From CAZQKE01 sp964593865 (GTDB lineage Bacteria > Chloroflexota > Anaerolineae > JAAYZQ01), in assembly GCA_964593865.1 (NCBI GenBank), contig CAZQKE010000101.1, positions 1 through 10,221 of the forward strand: a stretch of 10,221 nucleotides of DNA. The letters run 5' to 3'. The translations under genes were made by a program, and so were the position numbers. Under the pieces are notes generated by a model, which saw only the letters and a program-made list of their open reading frames with translations, was not told the DNA's origin and searched no databases. This document shows, piece after piece, positions 1-5,576 of this stretch; the first letter of the stretch is position 1; every line of letters begins with the position of its first letter.

Positions 1-145
1 GGCGGCCATCGACGCCGGAGTGGCTACAGGAACAACTACGGATATTGACGGCGACCGCCGACCCATCGGTTCCGCCCCCGACATCGGCGCCGACGAATTC
101 CTCCGGCGCATCTACCTGCCGCTGGTGCTAAGAAATTATCCTTGA
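1..145 (+). CDS. 3' end of an exported beta-helix / choice-of-anchor Q-type surface protein (partial)
   Basis: Only the last 47 codons are present, read from base 2 to the TGA at 143-145; the gene starts outside the window. The visible end runs through a Thr/Asp-rich stretch into DIDGDRRPIGSAPDIGADEF. This is the usual closing motif of right-handed beta-helix 'choice-of-anchor Q' repeat proteins (D-GD-RP-G--PDIGA-E-F). After this comes the tail IYLPLVLRNYP. A short Tyr-Leu-Pro-Leu-Val tail at the extreme C-terminus is, to my knowledge, frequent in secreted Chloroflexota proteins and may act in sorting or anchoring, though its function is not established here. The protein is probably exported and cell-surface associated. 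Its full size, signal peptide and substrate cannot be seen. A perfect 6-bp hairpin follows the stop codon. Family call is fairly sure; function is unknown. Confidence 0.75.
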   Translation, partial: AAIDAGVATGTTTDIDGDRRPIGSAPDIGADEFLRRIYLPLVLRNYP

Positions 146-146
146 T

Positions 147-161
147 CGGAGGTATCCTCCG
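147..161. terminator. Short hairpin just after the stop codon, possible terminator
   Basis: A perfect inverted repeat CGGAGG-TAT-CCTCCG begins two bases after the stop codon at 145. No T-run follows, so it is not a canonical intrinsic terminator. It lies between two converging reading frames (the gene ending at 145 on the plus strand and the UPF0016 fragment ending at 192 on the minus strand), where a bidirectional stop or 3'-end stabiliser would make sense. The functional call is inference. Confidence 0.35.
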
Positions 162-191
162 GTAGCGAGCAGACACCGGCCTGACAACCAT

Positions 192-323
192 TCATATCTT
201 GCCGGACCAGATCAACAACCCCATGCCCACGAACATGACGGCGGCGATCTTGCGCAGGATCGCTTCCGGGATCAAATGGGCCAGGGCCTCCCCGCCCAGG
301 ACGCCCAGCAGCGTCACGGTGGT
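192..323 (-). pseudogene. C-terminal fragment of a UPF0016 (GDT1/TMEM165-like) cation transporter
   Basis: Reading the minus strand from about 323 to a TGA at 192-194 gives about 43 residues, including TLLGVLGGEALAHLIPEA, then LRKIAAVMFVGMGLLIW. This matches the end of a UPF0016 domain: a transmembrane helix with G-LGG, an amphipathic linker I/LPE--LR+I, and a final helix with F--G. UPF0016 proteins are membrane cation (Mn2+/Ca2+) transporters of about 190-230 residues with two conserved E-G-D-K/R motifs. Neither motif can be found: the frame meets a TAA about 24 bases upstream of the first matching codon (339-341 on the plus strand) and no more UPF0016-like sequence follows. I read this as the remnant of a gene whose 5' four-fifths were lost, with the break close to a dispersed repeat (384-461). 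There is no start codon with a ribosome binding site. Confident about homology, less so about inactivity. Confidence 0.6.
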
Positions 324-536
324 TGCTCGATGAACGAATTACGCGCGGGGTTGAGTGCTTTTATCGTCCTCACCGCCGGCTTCACCGCAGGGACGCCGAG
401 AGCGCGGAGGGAATCTGTGTGAAGCCGACCGCTCCTCGGCGAGTTCTGCCTCCACGGTGTGAAATTTTGTAAATGCCCTTGCTCTGTCGGAACGGGCGGG
501 GCGAGGGCACGTTTGGATTTGCCGTTCCCTTTGTGT
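324..536. other. Gene-free stretch between the UPF0016 fragment and the ridA promoter
   Basis: No convincing coding sequence is seen on either strand. Short open frames here are the translation of the degenerate repeat at 384-461 and of flanking GC-rich DNA. From the start it holds the putative break of the UPF0016 fragment (about 324-341), the inverted-repeat element, and then the approach to the ridA promoter. The motif TGTGAAATTTTGTAA at 458-472 resembles TGTGACATTTGTAA upstream of nuoA (7780-7793). Confidence 0.5.
384..461. repeat. Degenerate inverted-repeat element, copy 1 (about 77 bp, MITE-like)
   Basis: The left arm ACCGCAGGGACGCCGAG (384-400) matches the left arm of the element at 7636-7652 in 15 of 17 positions. 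The right arm, about 444-461 (TTCTGCCTCCACGGTGTG), matches the right arm of the other copy when a 2-base deletion is allowed. The total length (about 77 bp) is the same in both copies, while the interiors differ. The consensus arm (ACC-CAG-GGCGCAGAG) is of a type found repeatedly between genes in environmental bacterial genomes. There is no transposase. The plus-strand translation (RRDAESAE) is the familiar junk peptide this repeat gives in mis-called ORFs. Confidence 0.55.
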
Positions 537-542
537 TATAAT
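513..542 (+). promoter_or_regulatory. Putative sigma-70 promoter of ridA (extended -10)
   Basis: A perfect -10 box TATAAT lies at 537-542 with an extended -10 TG at 534-535. A weak -35 (TTGGAT, 513-518) is spaced 18 bases upstream. Transcription would start near 549, leaving a leader of about 60 bases before the ridA start at 612. The same layout is seen before the coiled-coil gene and before nuoA. Sequence prediction only. Confidence 0.6.
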
Positions 543-611
543 GACGGCCGCCGAGAGTCGGTTGCTTGGCGGGCGCGAGGCCCCAAACTCTGAAAGTAAA
601 AGGAGGCATGG

Positions 612-998
612 ATGAAGGAGATCATTGCAACCGAAGGAGCACCGGCAGCGGTCGGGCCGTATTCTCAGGCAGTGCGGGCCGGTGGGTTTCTGTTTACCGC
701 CGGGCAGCTGGGCCTGGTCCCCGGCAGCAAAGAGTTCGCCGGGCCGGACATCGAAAGCCAGACGCGCCGGGCGTTGCAGAACCTACAAGCGGTGTTGGAG
801 GCGGGCGGCTCCGGTCTGGAATACGTGGTCAAAACCACCGTTTTCCTGGCGGATATGGGCGAATTTGCCAAGATGAACGCCGTTTATGCCGAATTCTTTG
901 GCGAAAATCCCCCGGCGCGCTCGGCGGTGCAGGCGGCGGCCTTGCCCCTGGGCGGGCGGGTAGAGATTGAGGCCATTGCCGTCATCCCAGGGGGTTAG
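612..998 (+). CDS. ridA: RidA family reactive intermediate/imine deaminase (YjgF/YER057c/UK114)
   Basis: The 128-residue protein has the usual RidA length. RidA proteins are cytosolic trimers that hydrolyse reactive enamine/imine intermediates, such as 2-aminoacrylate released by PLP-dependent serine/threonine dehydratases, to ketoacids and ammonia. The visible hallmarks are GPYSQ at 15-19 (Tyr17), the FTAGQ strand at 28-32, NPPARSAVQ with the substrate-binding Arg103 (Arg105 in E. coli RidA), and VEIEAIA with Glu120. The Arg points to an active deaminase rather than an Arg-less subgroup. The ATG at 612 is preceded by AAAAGGAGG with a 5-base spacer; an ATG at 608 is out of frame and too close. 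The gene appears to have its own promoter (513-542) and stands alone, with 313 bases to the next gene and no strong terminator visible after it. Confidence 0.95.
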   Translation: MKEIIATEGAPAAVGPYSQAVRAGGFLFTAGQLGLVPGSKEFAGPDIESQTRRALQNLQAVLEAGGSGLEYVVKTTVFLADMGEFAKMNAVYAEFFGENPPARSAVQAAALPLGGRVEIEAIAVIPGG

Positions 999-1311
999 GG
1001 GGCTGCGGCCCATTACGTGGGATGAAAACCCTGCGCGGAAACCCGCCCGCAGGCTCGCAAAGCCGTCGTTCGGGCAGGGTCCGAACGCGGTTGCTGGACG
1101 TTCCCGGATCCGCAACCCGGCCTGCGGGAGGGCGCGAACGGTGTAGATCAAACCTCCGGCTTTGCGCAGGCTTGGAAACCTGTGCCACGATCACGCCCGG
1201 ATACGGTTTGCCGAGTGACGTGGCGCAGGCCTCCGGCTTGCGATTTCGCGCAGGTTGGAAACTTGCGCTGCAGATCGCAATACCGGGCAGAAAGGCGGAG
1301 GATATTTGGGA
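999..1311. other. Gene-free stretch with degenerate repeats upstream of the ABC exporter
   Basis: I see no gene. A 97-codon frame (1022-1315) exists but gives repeat-like peptide (GLETCATIT, ASGLRFRAGWKLA) and lacks a ribosome binding site. A perfect 7-bp hairpin CGTTCGG/CCGAACG (1067-1087) has no T-tail. Two degenerate repeat units lie at 1153-1185 and 1230-1268. I could not find a good -10/-35 pair for the exporter gene; the best trial (TTGGAA at 1255, then CAATAC at 1278) is poor. Confidence 0.5.
1153..1268. repeat. Two units of a degenerate hairpin repeat
   Basis: Unit 1 (1153-1185) and unit 2 (1230-1268) share CCTCCGGCTT, then after a variable gap GCGCAGG(C)TTGGAAAC(C/T)TG(T/C)GC. Each contains an internal short stem: GCGCAGG pairs with CCTGTGC in unit 1 (one G-T pair), and GCGCAGG pairs with CTTGCGC in unit 2 (one mismatch). 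A further GCGCAGG lies at 1223-1229. Their minus-strand reading gives VAQVSKPAQ, a peptide that recurs in spurious ORFs of environmental bacteria. This is a different family from the 77-bp element. Confidence 0.5.
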
Positions 1312-3090
1312 ATGAGCACCGGCGAGTTCGTCGTCGCCAAGAGCTGGCAGTCGGATCGGCGTGGGCCGGTGCGCTGGATCTTGTCCCATGCCATGCGCCA
1401 CAAACTGCCCATCTTGGGCGTCTTGGTGGGGGCTTTGAGCAACGCAGCCCTGGCCGCCGCCGTACCGGTGCTGGTGGGCAAAGCCATTGATGCCGTAACC
1501 GCCACCCCTGCCGACCTGGGCGGGTTGGGCATGGCTGCGGCCCTCATCGCCGGATCGCAATTGGCGCGGGGCGGGCTGCAACTGATGCGCAACTTTTCCG
1601 CCGAGGTGATCGGCCAGCGCATGGAGCGCGACACCCGCGACGAGTTGTACGCCAGCCTCATCGGCAAAAGCATGTCTTTCCACGATCTGCAACCCACCGG
1701 CGACCTGATGGCACGGGCCACCAACGATGTGCGCGAGATCAACCTGATGTTCAGCCCCGGCCTCAACCTGGTCATCGGTTCGGCCAACTTTTTGTTCATG
1801 CCCCTGTTCATCGCGCCGACCATCCACCCCGACCTGATCCTGGCCCCCATTCTCTACCTGGTGGCCTACGGCCTTTCCTTGTGGGATTATTTGCGGCGAT
1901 TGCAACCGGCGGCGGCCCAGGTGCGCCGCACCTTTGGGCAGATGAACGCGATGCTGGCCGAAGCCATTGAGGGCATTGAAACGGTCAAAGGTGCGGCCCA
2001 GGAGGAACGGGAGAGCCGCCGCTTCCTACAAGCCGCCGGACGCTGGCGCGATGCCTATGTGCGACAGGGAGACATCGAAGCCTTTTTCATCCCCCTGCTG
2101 CTGATGGGCCTGGTCCAGGCGGGCGGGTTGCTACACAGCCTGTTGCTCTTTCGCGCCGGGGAGATCGGCGTGGGGGATGTGGTAGCCTTCAACGGGCTGC
2201 TGCTCCTCTTTGGCTTTCCCACCTTTGCCGCCCAGTGGGCCTATTCGCGGGTGGCCTCCGGCGTGGTCAGCGCCCGCCGCATCCTGGAGCTGATCAACTA
2301 CGAGACGGAGCTGGACCAGAACGTGGGCGGTTACGACGCGCCTATACAGGGGGCCGTCACCTTTGAGCACGTGACCTTTGGCTACCGTCCCCCCGGCCAG
2401 GCCGCCCGCGCCGAACCGGCCCTGGTAGATGTGTCATTTCACGCCGAGCCGGGCCAGACCATCGCCATCGTCGGGCAGACCGGATCGGGCAAGAGCACCA
2501 TCGCCAAGCTGATCAACCGCATCTACGACGCCGACCGGGGGCGCGTCTTGGTGGATGGCGTGGATGTGCGTGACTGGAACCTGGAGGCTTTGCGGCGGCA
2601 GATCAGCGTCATTGAGCAAGACATCTTTTTGTTCTCCCGCACCATCGCCGAAAACATTGCCTTCGGTTGCCCCAACGCCGGCCGGGAGGAGATCGAAGCA
2701 GCGGCGCGGGCGGCTCAGGCCCATGAGTTCATCATGAAATTCAAAGACGGTTACGATACCGTCATCGGCGAACGGGGCGTGACCCTTTCGGGCGGACAGC
2801 GGCAACGCATCGCCCTGGCCCGCGCCTTCCTCACCGAACCGCGCATCCTGGTCCTGGACGATTCGACCAGTGCCATTGACAGCGCGACGGAGGACCGCAT
2901 CCAGCGGGCCATTGAACAGGCCGGGGCAGGCCGAACCATGTTCCTCATCACCCACCGCCTCTCCCAGATCCGCCGCGCCGACCGGATCGTTGTCCTGCGC
3001 CGGGGGCGGGTGGAAGCCGTGGGAACGCATGAAGAATTGATGCGCGAATCGGAAGCGTACCGACGCATCTTTGCCCTCTACGAATCGTGA
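1312..3090 (+). CDS. ABC exporter half-transporter, subunit with degenerate Walker B (TM287/BmrC-like)
   Basis: The 592-residue protein has a type I exporter fold: six hydrophobic segments (about 31-51, 72-92, 148-168, 173-190, 258-279, 288-304), then a nucleotide-binding domain. Motifs are A-loop Tyr358, Walker A GQTGSGKST (388-396), Q-loop Gln436, canonical signature LSGGQRQ (492-498), Walker B ILVLDD (512-517), D-loop SAID and switch His548. The residue after the Walker B Asp is Asp517, not the catalytic Glu. This is the hallmark of the degenerate-site subunit in heterodimeric exporters such as TM287 and BmrC. The partner is the gene at 3717-5522. Substrates in this family are lipids and drugs; none can be inferred here. 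I chose the ATG at 1312, 9 bases after GGAGGA (1297-1302). The frame is open back to 1255, but that stretch reads repeat DNA. It ends 66 bases before the coiled-coil gene. Confidence 0.93.
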   Translation: MSTGEFVVAKSWQSDRRGPVRWILSHAMRHKLPILGVLVGALSNAALAAAVPVLVGKAIDAVTATPADLGGLGMAAALIAGSQLARGGLQLMRNFSAEVIGQRMERDTRDELYASLIGKSMSFHDLQPTGDLMARATNDVREINLMFSPGLNLVIGSANFLFMPLFIAPTIHPDLILAPILYLVAYGLSLWDYLRRLQPAAAQVRRTFGQMNAMLAEAIEGIETVKGAAQEERESRRFLQAAGRWRDAYVRQGDIEAFFIPLLLMGLVQAGGLLHSLLLFRAGEIGVGDVVAFNGLLLLFGFPTFAAQWAYSRVASGVVSARRILELINYETELDQNVGGYDAPIQGAVTFEHVTFGYRPPGQAARAEPALVDVSFHAEPGQTIAIVGQTGSGKSTIAKLINRIYDADRGRVLVDGVDVRDWNLEALRRQISVIEQDIFLFSRTIAENIAFGCPNAGREEIEAAARAAQAHEFIMKFKDGYDTVIGERGVTLSGGQRQRIALARAFLTEPRILVLDDSTSAIDSATEDRIQRAIEQAGAGRTMFLITHRLSQIRRADRIVVLRRGRVEAVGTHEELMRESEAYRRIFALYES

Positions 3091-3104
3091 TGAACGACGG
3101 CGAA

Positions 3105-3133
3105 TTGCCCTCCGGCCCGGAACATGGTATAAT
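3105..3133 (+). promoter_or_regulatory. Putative extended -10 promoter between the two exporter subunit genes
   Basis: TTGCCC (3105-3110), a 17-base spacer, and TATAAT (3128-3133) preceded by TGG make a good sigma-70 type promoter. The predicted start near 3140 leaves a leader of only about 17 bases holding AGGAGG (3146-3151). It lies entirely in the 66-base gap after the first exporter gene and would drive the coiled-coil gene and the second subunit independently of the first. Sequence prediction only. Confidence 0.65.
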
Positions 3134-3156
3134 CGGACCGTGGAGAGGAGGTGAAC

Positions 3157-3708
3157 ATGGCGTTGCATGTGACCGGTGTGCAGGCGATCACCCCCCGCGT
3201 CCCCCAGGTTGTGCGCGAGGCGTGGGGGGATGAGGTCGTGGTGGAATTCGTCCCCTGGGTGGAGCAGATGCTCAAGGAGAAAGCACTCCCCTGGGTGGAA
3301 CAGATCGTGGAGGAAAAAGCGGTCCCCCGTGACGAATACCGCCAGGTGCTCAGCCGCATGGACGTTCTGGAGCGCGATGTCGCCGATCTCAAGGATGAGG
3401 TCCGTGCCCTGCGGGTGGAGATGAACGAGCGGTTTGACCGGGTGAACGAGCGGTTTGACAGGATGAACGAGCGATTCGTCGAGATGGAGCGGCACTTTGA
3501 GGGTCGGTTCGACGAGATGAACCGTTACTTTGAAGGCCGCTTCGACGAGATCAACCAGCGGTTCGTTAGCATGGAGCGACACTTTGAAGCGAGGCTGGAT
3601 CAAATGTCCGACCGCATGTTGGTCCAAACCCGCTGGTTGATCGGCACCATCGCTTTGTTCGGCACTCTAATCACGATCCTGATGGCCATTGCCCAGTTTG
3701 CCCCCTGA
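3157..3708 (+). CDS. Repeat-built coiled-coil protein with C-terminal membrane anchor, function unknown
   Basis: I do not recognise a named family; the architecture resembles DUF1640-like coiled-coil membrane proteins, but this is only a resemblance. The 183 residues divide into three parts. An N-terminal part (1-57) holds a 12-residue tandem duplication, VPWVEQMLKEKA/LPWVEQIVEEKA. A long charged coiled coil (about 58-155) is made of 7-residue (MNERFDR-type) and 11-residue (MERHFEGRFDE-type) units with Met/Val/Ile and Phe in core positions. One hydrophobic segment at about 159-180 (IGTIALFGTLITILMAIA) lies at the very C-terminus. There is no signal peptide, so the coil is probably cytoplasmic and tail-anchored. 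The ATG at 3157 is 5 bases after AGGAGG; a GTG at 3151 overlaps that Shine-Dalgarno and is unlikely. It lies between two halves of one ABC exporter, stopping 8 bases before the second. A partner or regulatory role is inference; no catalytic motif is visible. Confidence 0.8.
   Translation: MALHVTGVQAITPRVPQVVREAWGDEVVVEFVPWVEQMLKEKALPWVEQIVEEKAVPRDEYRQVLSRMDVLERDVADLKDEVRALRVEMNERFDRVNERFDRMNERFVEMERHFEGRFDEMNRYFEGRFDEINQRFVSMERHFEARLDQMSDRMLVQTRWLIGTIALFGTLITILMAIAQFAP
3250..3321 (+). repeat. 36-bp in-frame tandem duplication
   Basis: Units 3250-3285 and 3286-3321 encode VPWVEQMLKEKA and LPWVEQIVEEKA. The DNA is near-identical over the first half (CCCTGGGTGGA-CAGAT) and diverged after it. 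A third, weakly similar start (VPRDEY) follows. It lies in the N-terminal part of the coiled-coil gene. Confidence 0.7.
3421..3603 (+). repeat. Array of 21-bp and 33-bp in-frame repeats coding the coiled coil
   Basis: Unit order is 21-21-21-33-33-21-33 bp: 3421-3441, 3442-3462, 3463-3483, 3484-3516, 3517-3549, 3550-3570, 3571-3603. The 21-bp units encode MNERFDR-like heptads and the 33-bp units MERHFEGRFDE-like hendecads. Both begin with ATG/GTG/ATC and share the pattern Met/Val/Ile, +4 Phe. The first two 21-mers differ at only a few bases, indicating recent duplication. Confidence 0.75.
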
Positions 3709-3716
3709 GTTGGTGC

Positions 3717-5522
3717 ATGTCTGTCTTTTTCGGTCTTGATACCGAAGCTTACGACCGCCAATACACCGACCGAGAGCTGATCCGGCGTATTTTGCGCTAT
3801 TTTGCGCCACACCGCCGCCGGGTGATCGTCGTGGGCTTGCTCATCGCCGCCATCTCCCTGATCGGGGCGGCTCAACCTTTGGTCGTCTCCCGAGGTCTAG
3901 ACCTGCTGATCGCTTCGCCGGGGATGGCCCTGGTGTTGGGCTTGCCTGCTATCGTGCTGGTCATCGGCGTTCTCTATTGGGTCGGGAGTTGGCTGCGCCG
4001 TCGCACCACGGCCCGCATCATCGGCGATGTGGTGTGTACTTTGCGCAGCGATGCTTTTCGCGCCTCCGTGCGCCATGACATGAGCTTCTTTGATGAATTC
4101 CGGTCGGGGCGCATTATCAGCCGCATCACCTCCGATACCGACGAGTTTGCCCAGGTCGTCCTGCTCGTCACCGACCTGCTGGGTCAGATCCTGTTGGTCG
4201 CCGTCCTTACCGTCGTCCTGTTTGCCATCTCCTGGCAGTTGACGCTCCTGCTCCTGATCCTTTCCCCCTTTGTTTTTCTATTGGCCCTGGGGTTCCGGCG
4301 CATCGCCCGGCATGTCACCCGCAAGGGGTTCCGGGCCATCGCCGAGGTCAACGCCGCCATCCAGGAAGCCGTGACCGGTATCAGCGTCGCCAAGAACTTT
4401 CGCCAGGAAGCCGCCATCTACGACGCCTTTGACCGGGTCAACCGTCAATCTTATGCCATCAACCTGCGGCGAGGGTTCGTCTTGGCCAACATCTTTCCCC
4501 TGCTCAACGCCCTGGCCGGGCTGGGCACGGCAGCCCTGGTCTACTGGGGCGGCCTCTCGGCGGTGACAGAAGCCATTTCTATCGGTGCCTGGTACCTGTT
4601 CATCCGCAGCGTGGACCGTTTTTGGTTCCCGGTGATCAATGTCTCTGCCTTTTGGAGTCAGCTCCAAGCCGGGCTGTCCGCCGCCGAGCGGGTTTTCGCC
4701 CTTATTGACGCCGAGCCGACGGTACGCCAAGTCGATTCTCAACCCGTCGGTCGTTTGCAAGGCCGCATTGAGTTCGACCGGGTGGATTTCCGCTACTCGG
4801 AGCAGGAACAGGTCTTGCGCAATTTCACGCTGGCCATCGCTCCCGGCGAAAGTGTGGCTTTGGTGGGCCATACCGGAGCCGGCAAGAGCAGCATCGCCCG
4901 CCTCATCGCCCGCTTCTATGAATTCCAGGGGGGCCAGATCCGTATAGATGGGCGCGACATCCGCACCTTTGACCTGACCGACTATCGCCGTCGGCTGGGG
5001 ATCGTCTCCCAGACGCCTTTTCTTTTTGCCGGGACGGTGGCCGACAACATCCGTTACGCCCGCCCCGACCTGAGCGATGCCGAGATTGAGGCCATGGCCC
5101 GGCGCGTCGGTGATGGTGAATGGTTGGCGTCCCTGCCGGATGGATTACAAACCAACGTGGGAGAACGCGGCTCTCACCTTTCTATGGGGCAGCGGCAGTT
5201 GGTGGCCCTCATGCGCGTCCTGGTCCAGGAACCGGCCATTTTCATCCTGGACGAGGCGACGGCCAGCATTGACCCTTTTACCGAGGCCCAAATCCAGGAA
5301 GCCACCGACCTGATCTTGGCCCGCAGTACCTCCATCCTCATCGCCCACCGCCTCTCGACGGTGCGCAAGGCGGACCGCATCATCGTTCTGCAAGAAGGGC
5401 GCATCATTGAGGAGGGCGACCATGAATCGCTGATGGCCCAGGGCGGCCATTACGCCGAACTGTACGACACCTACTTCCGCCATCAATCGCCCGATTACAG
5501 GCCAACGGAGCAAAACCGATAG
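3717..5522 (+). CDS. ABC exporter half-transporter, subunit with catalytic Glu and degenerate signature (TM288/BmrD-like)
   Basis: The 601-residue protein has six hydrophobic segments (about 35-55, 72-92, 149-171, 172-192, 255-277, 284-305), then a nucleotide-binding domain. Motifs are A-loop Tyr360, Walker A GHTGAGKSS (384-392), Q-loop Gln432, signature LSMGQRQ (488-494), Walker B IFILDE with catalytic Glu513, and switch His544. LSMGQ departs from LSGGQ, which is the complement of the Asp517 change in the gene at 1312. The pair is predicted to form one competent ATP site (this Walker A/B with the other subunit's LSGGQ) and one degenerate site. Such heterodimers are inner-membrane exporters. 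The ATG at 3717 lies 8 bases after the coiled-coil stop with no recognisable Shine-Dalgarno (GTTGGTGC), so translation probably depends on coupling to the preceding gene. It ends 54 bases before the adenosine deaminase gene. Confidence 0.93.
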   Translation: MSVFFGLDTEAYDRQYTDRELIRRILRYFAPHRRRVIVVGLLIAAISLIGAAQPLVVSRGLDLLIASPGMALVLGLPAIVLVIGVLYWVGSWLRRRTTARIIGDVVCTLRSDAFRASVRHDMSFFDEFRSGRIISRITSDTDEFAQVVLLVTDLLGQILLVAVLTVVLFAISWQLTLLLLILSPFVFLLALGFRRIARHVTRKGFRAIAEVNAAIQEAVTGISVAKNFRQEAAIYDAFDRVNRQSYAINLRRGFVLANIFPLLNALAGLGTAALVYWGGLSAVTEAISIGAWYLFIRSVDRFWFPVINVSAFWSQLQAGLSAAERVFALIDAEPTVRQVDSQPVGRLQGRIEFDRVDFRYSEQEQVLRNFTLAIAPGESVALVGHTGAGKSSIARLIARFYEFQGGQIRIDGRDIRTFDLTDYRRRLGIVSQTPFLFAGTVADNIRYARPDLSDAEIEAMARRVGDGEWLASLPDGLQTNVGERGSHLSMGQRQLVALMRVLVQEPAIFILDEATASIDPFTEAQIQEATDLILARSTSILIAHRLSTVRKADRIIVLQEGRIIEEGDHESLMAQGGHYAELYDTYFRHQSPDYRPTEQNR

Positions 5523-5526
5523 GCGC

Positions 5527-5552
5527 GCGGATGGATCCCCTGCGCCATCCGC
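5527..5552 (+). other. Perfect 8-bp hairpin between the exporter and adenosine deaminase genes
   Basis: GCGGATGG (5527-5534) and CCATCCGC (5545-5552) form a perfect stem with a 10-base loop, starting 4 bases after the exporter stop. No T-run follows, so it is not a classical terminator. It could act as an mRNA 3'-end stabiliser, a processing site or a weak attenuator. It lies 24 bases before the next start codon. Confidence 0.4.
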
Positions 5553-5576
5553 CACGATCCCGACGGAGAAGTACCT

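Noticed and set aside
566..970. A 134-codon plus-strand frame overlapping ridA
   Set aside because: It is a shifted frame of ridA; the ridA frame has family motifs and a strong Shine-Dalgarno.
1067..1087. Perfect 7-bp hairpin as a ridA terminator
   Set aside because: It lies about 70 bases after the stop codon in GC-rich repeat-like DNA and has no T-run.
1255..1283. Promoter TTGGAA-17-CAATAC for the first exporter gene
   Set aside because: The -10 matches TATAAT at only two positions and the sequence is part of the repeat unit.
1255..1311. Upstream extension of the first exporter gene (19 extra codons)
   Set aside because: The extension reads the degenerate repeat and has no ribosome binding site; the ATG at 1312 has GGAGGA at good spacing.
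982..1905. A 307-codon minus-strand frame from the ridA end into the exporter
   Set aside because: It crosses repeat DNA and the antisense of a clear ABC transporter; no ribosome binding site or recognisable domain.
3250..3603. Tandem repeats as a CRISPR-like array
   Set aside because: Units are contiguous, in frame, multiples of three and diverged as coding sequence, with no unique spacers.
2434..3627. A 397-codon minus-strand frame opposite the exporter and coiled-coil gene
   Set aside because: It has no family features, and its repeats (HPVKPLVHPVKPLVH) are the antisense reading of the coiled-coil repeats on the plus strand.
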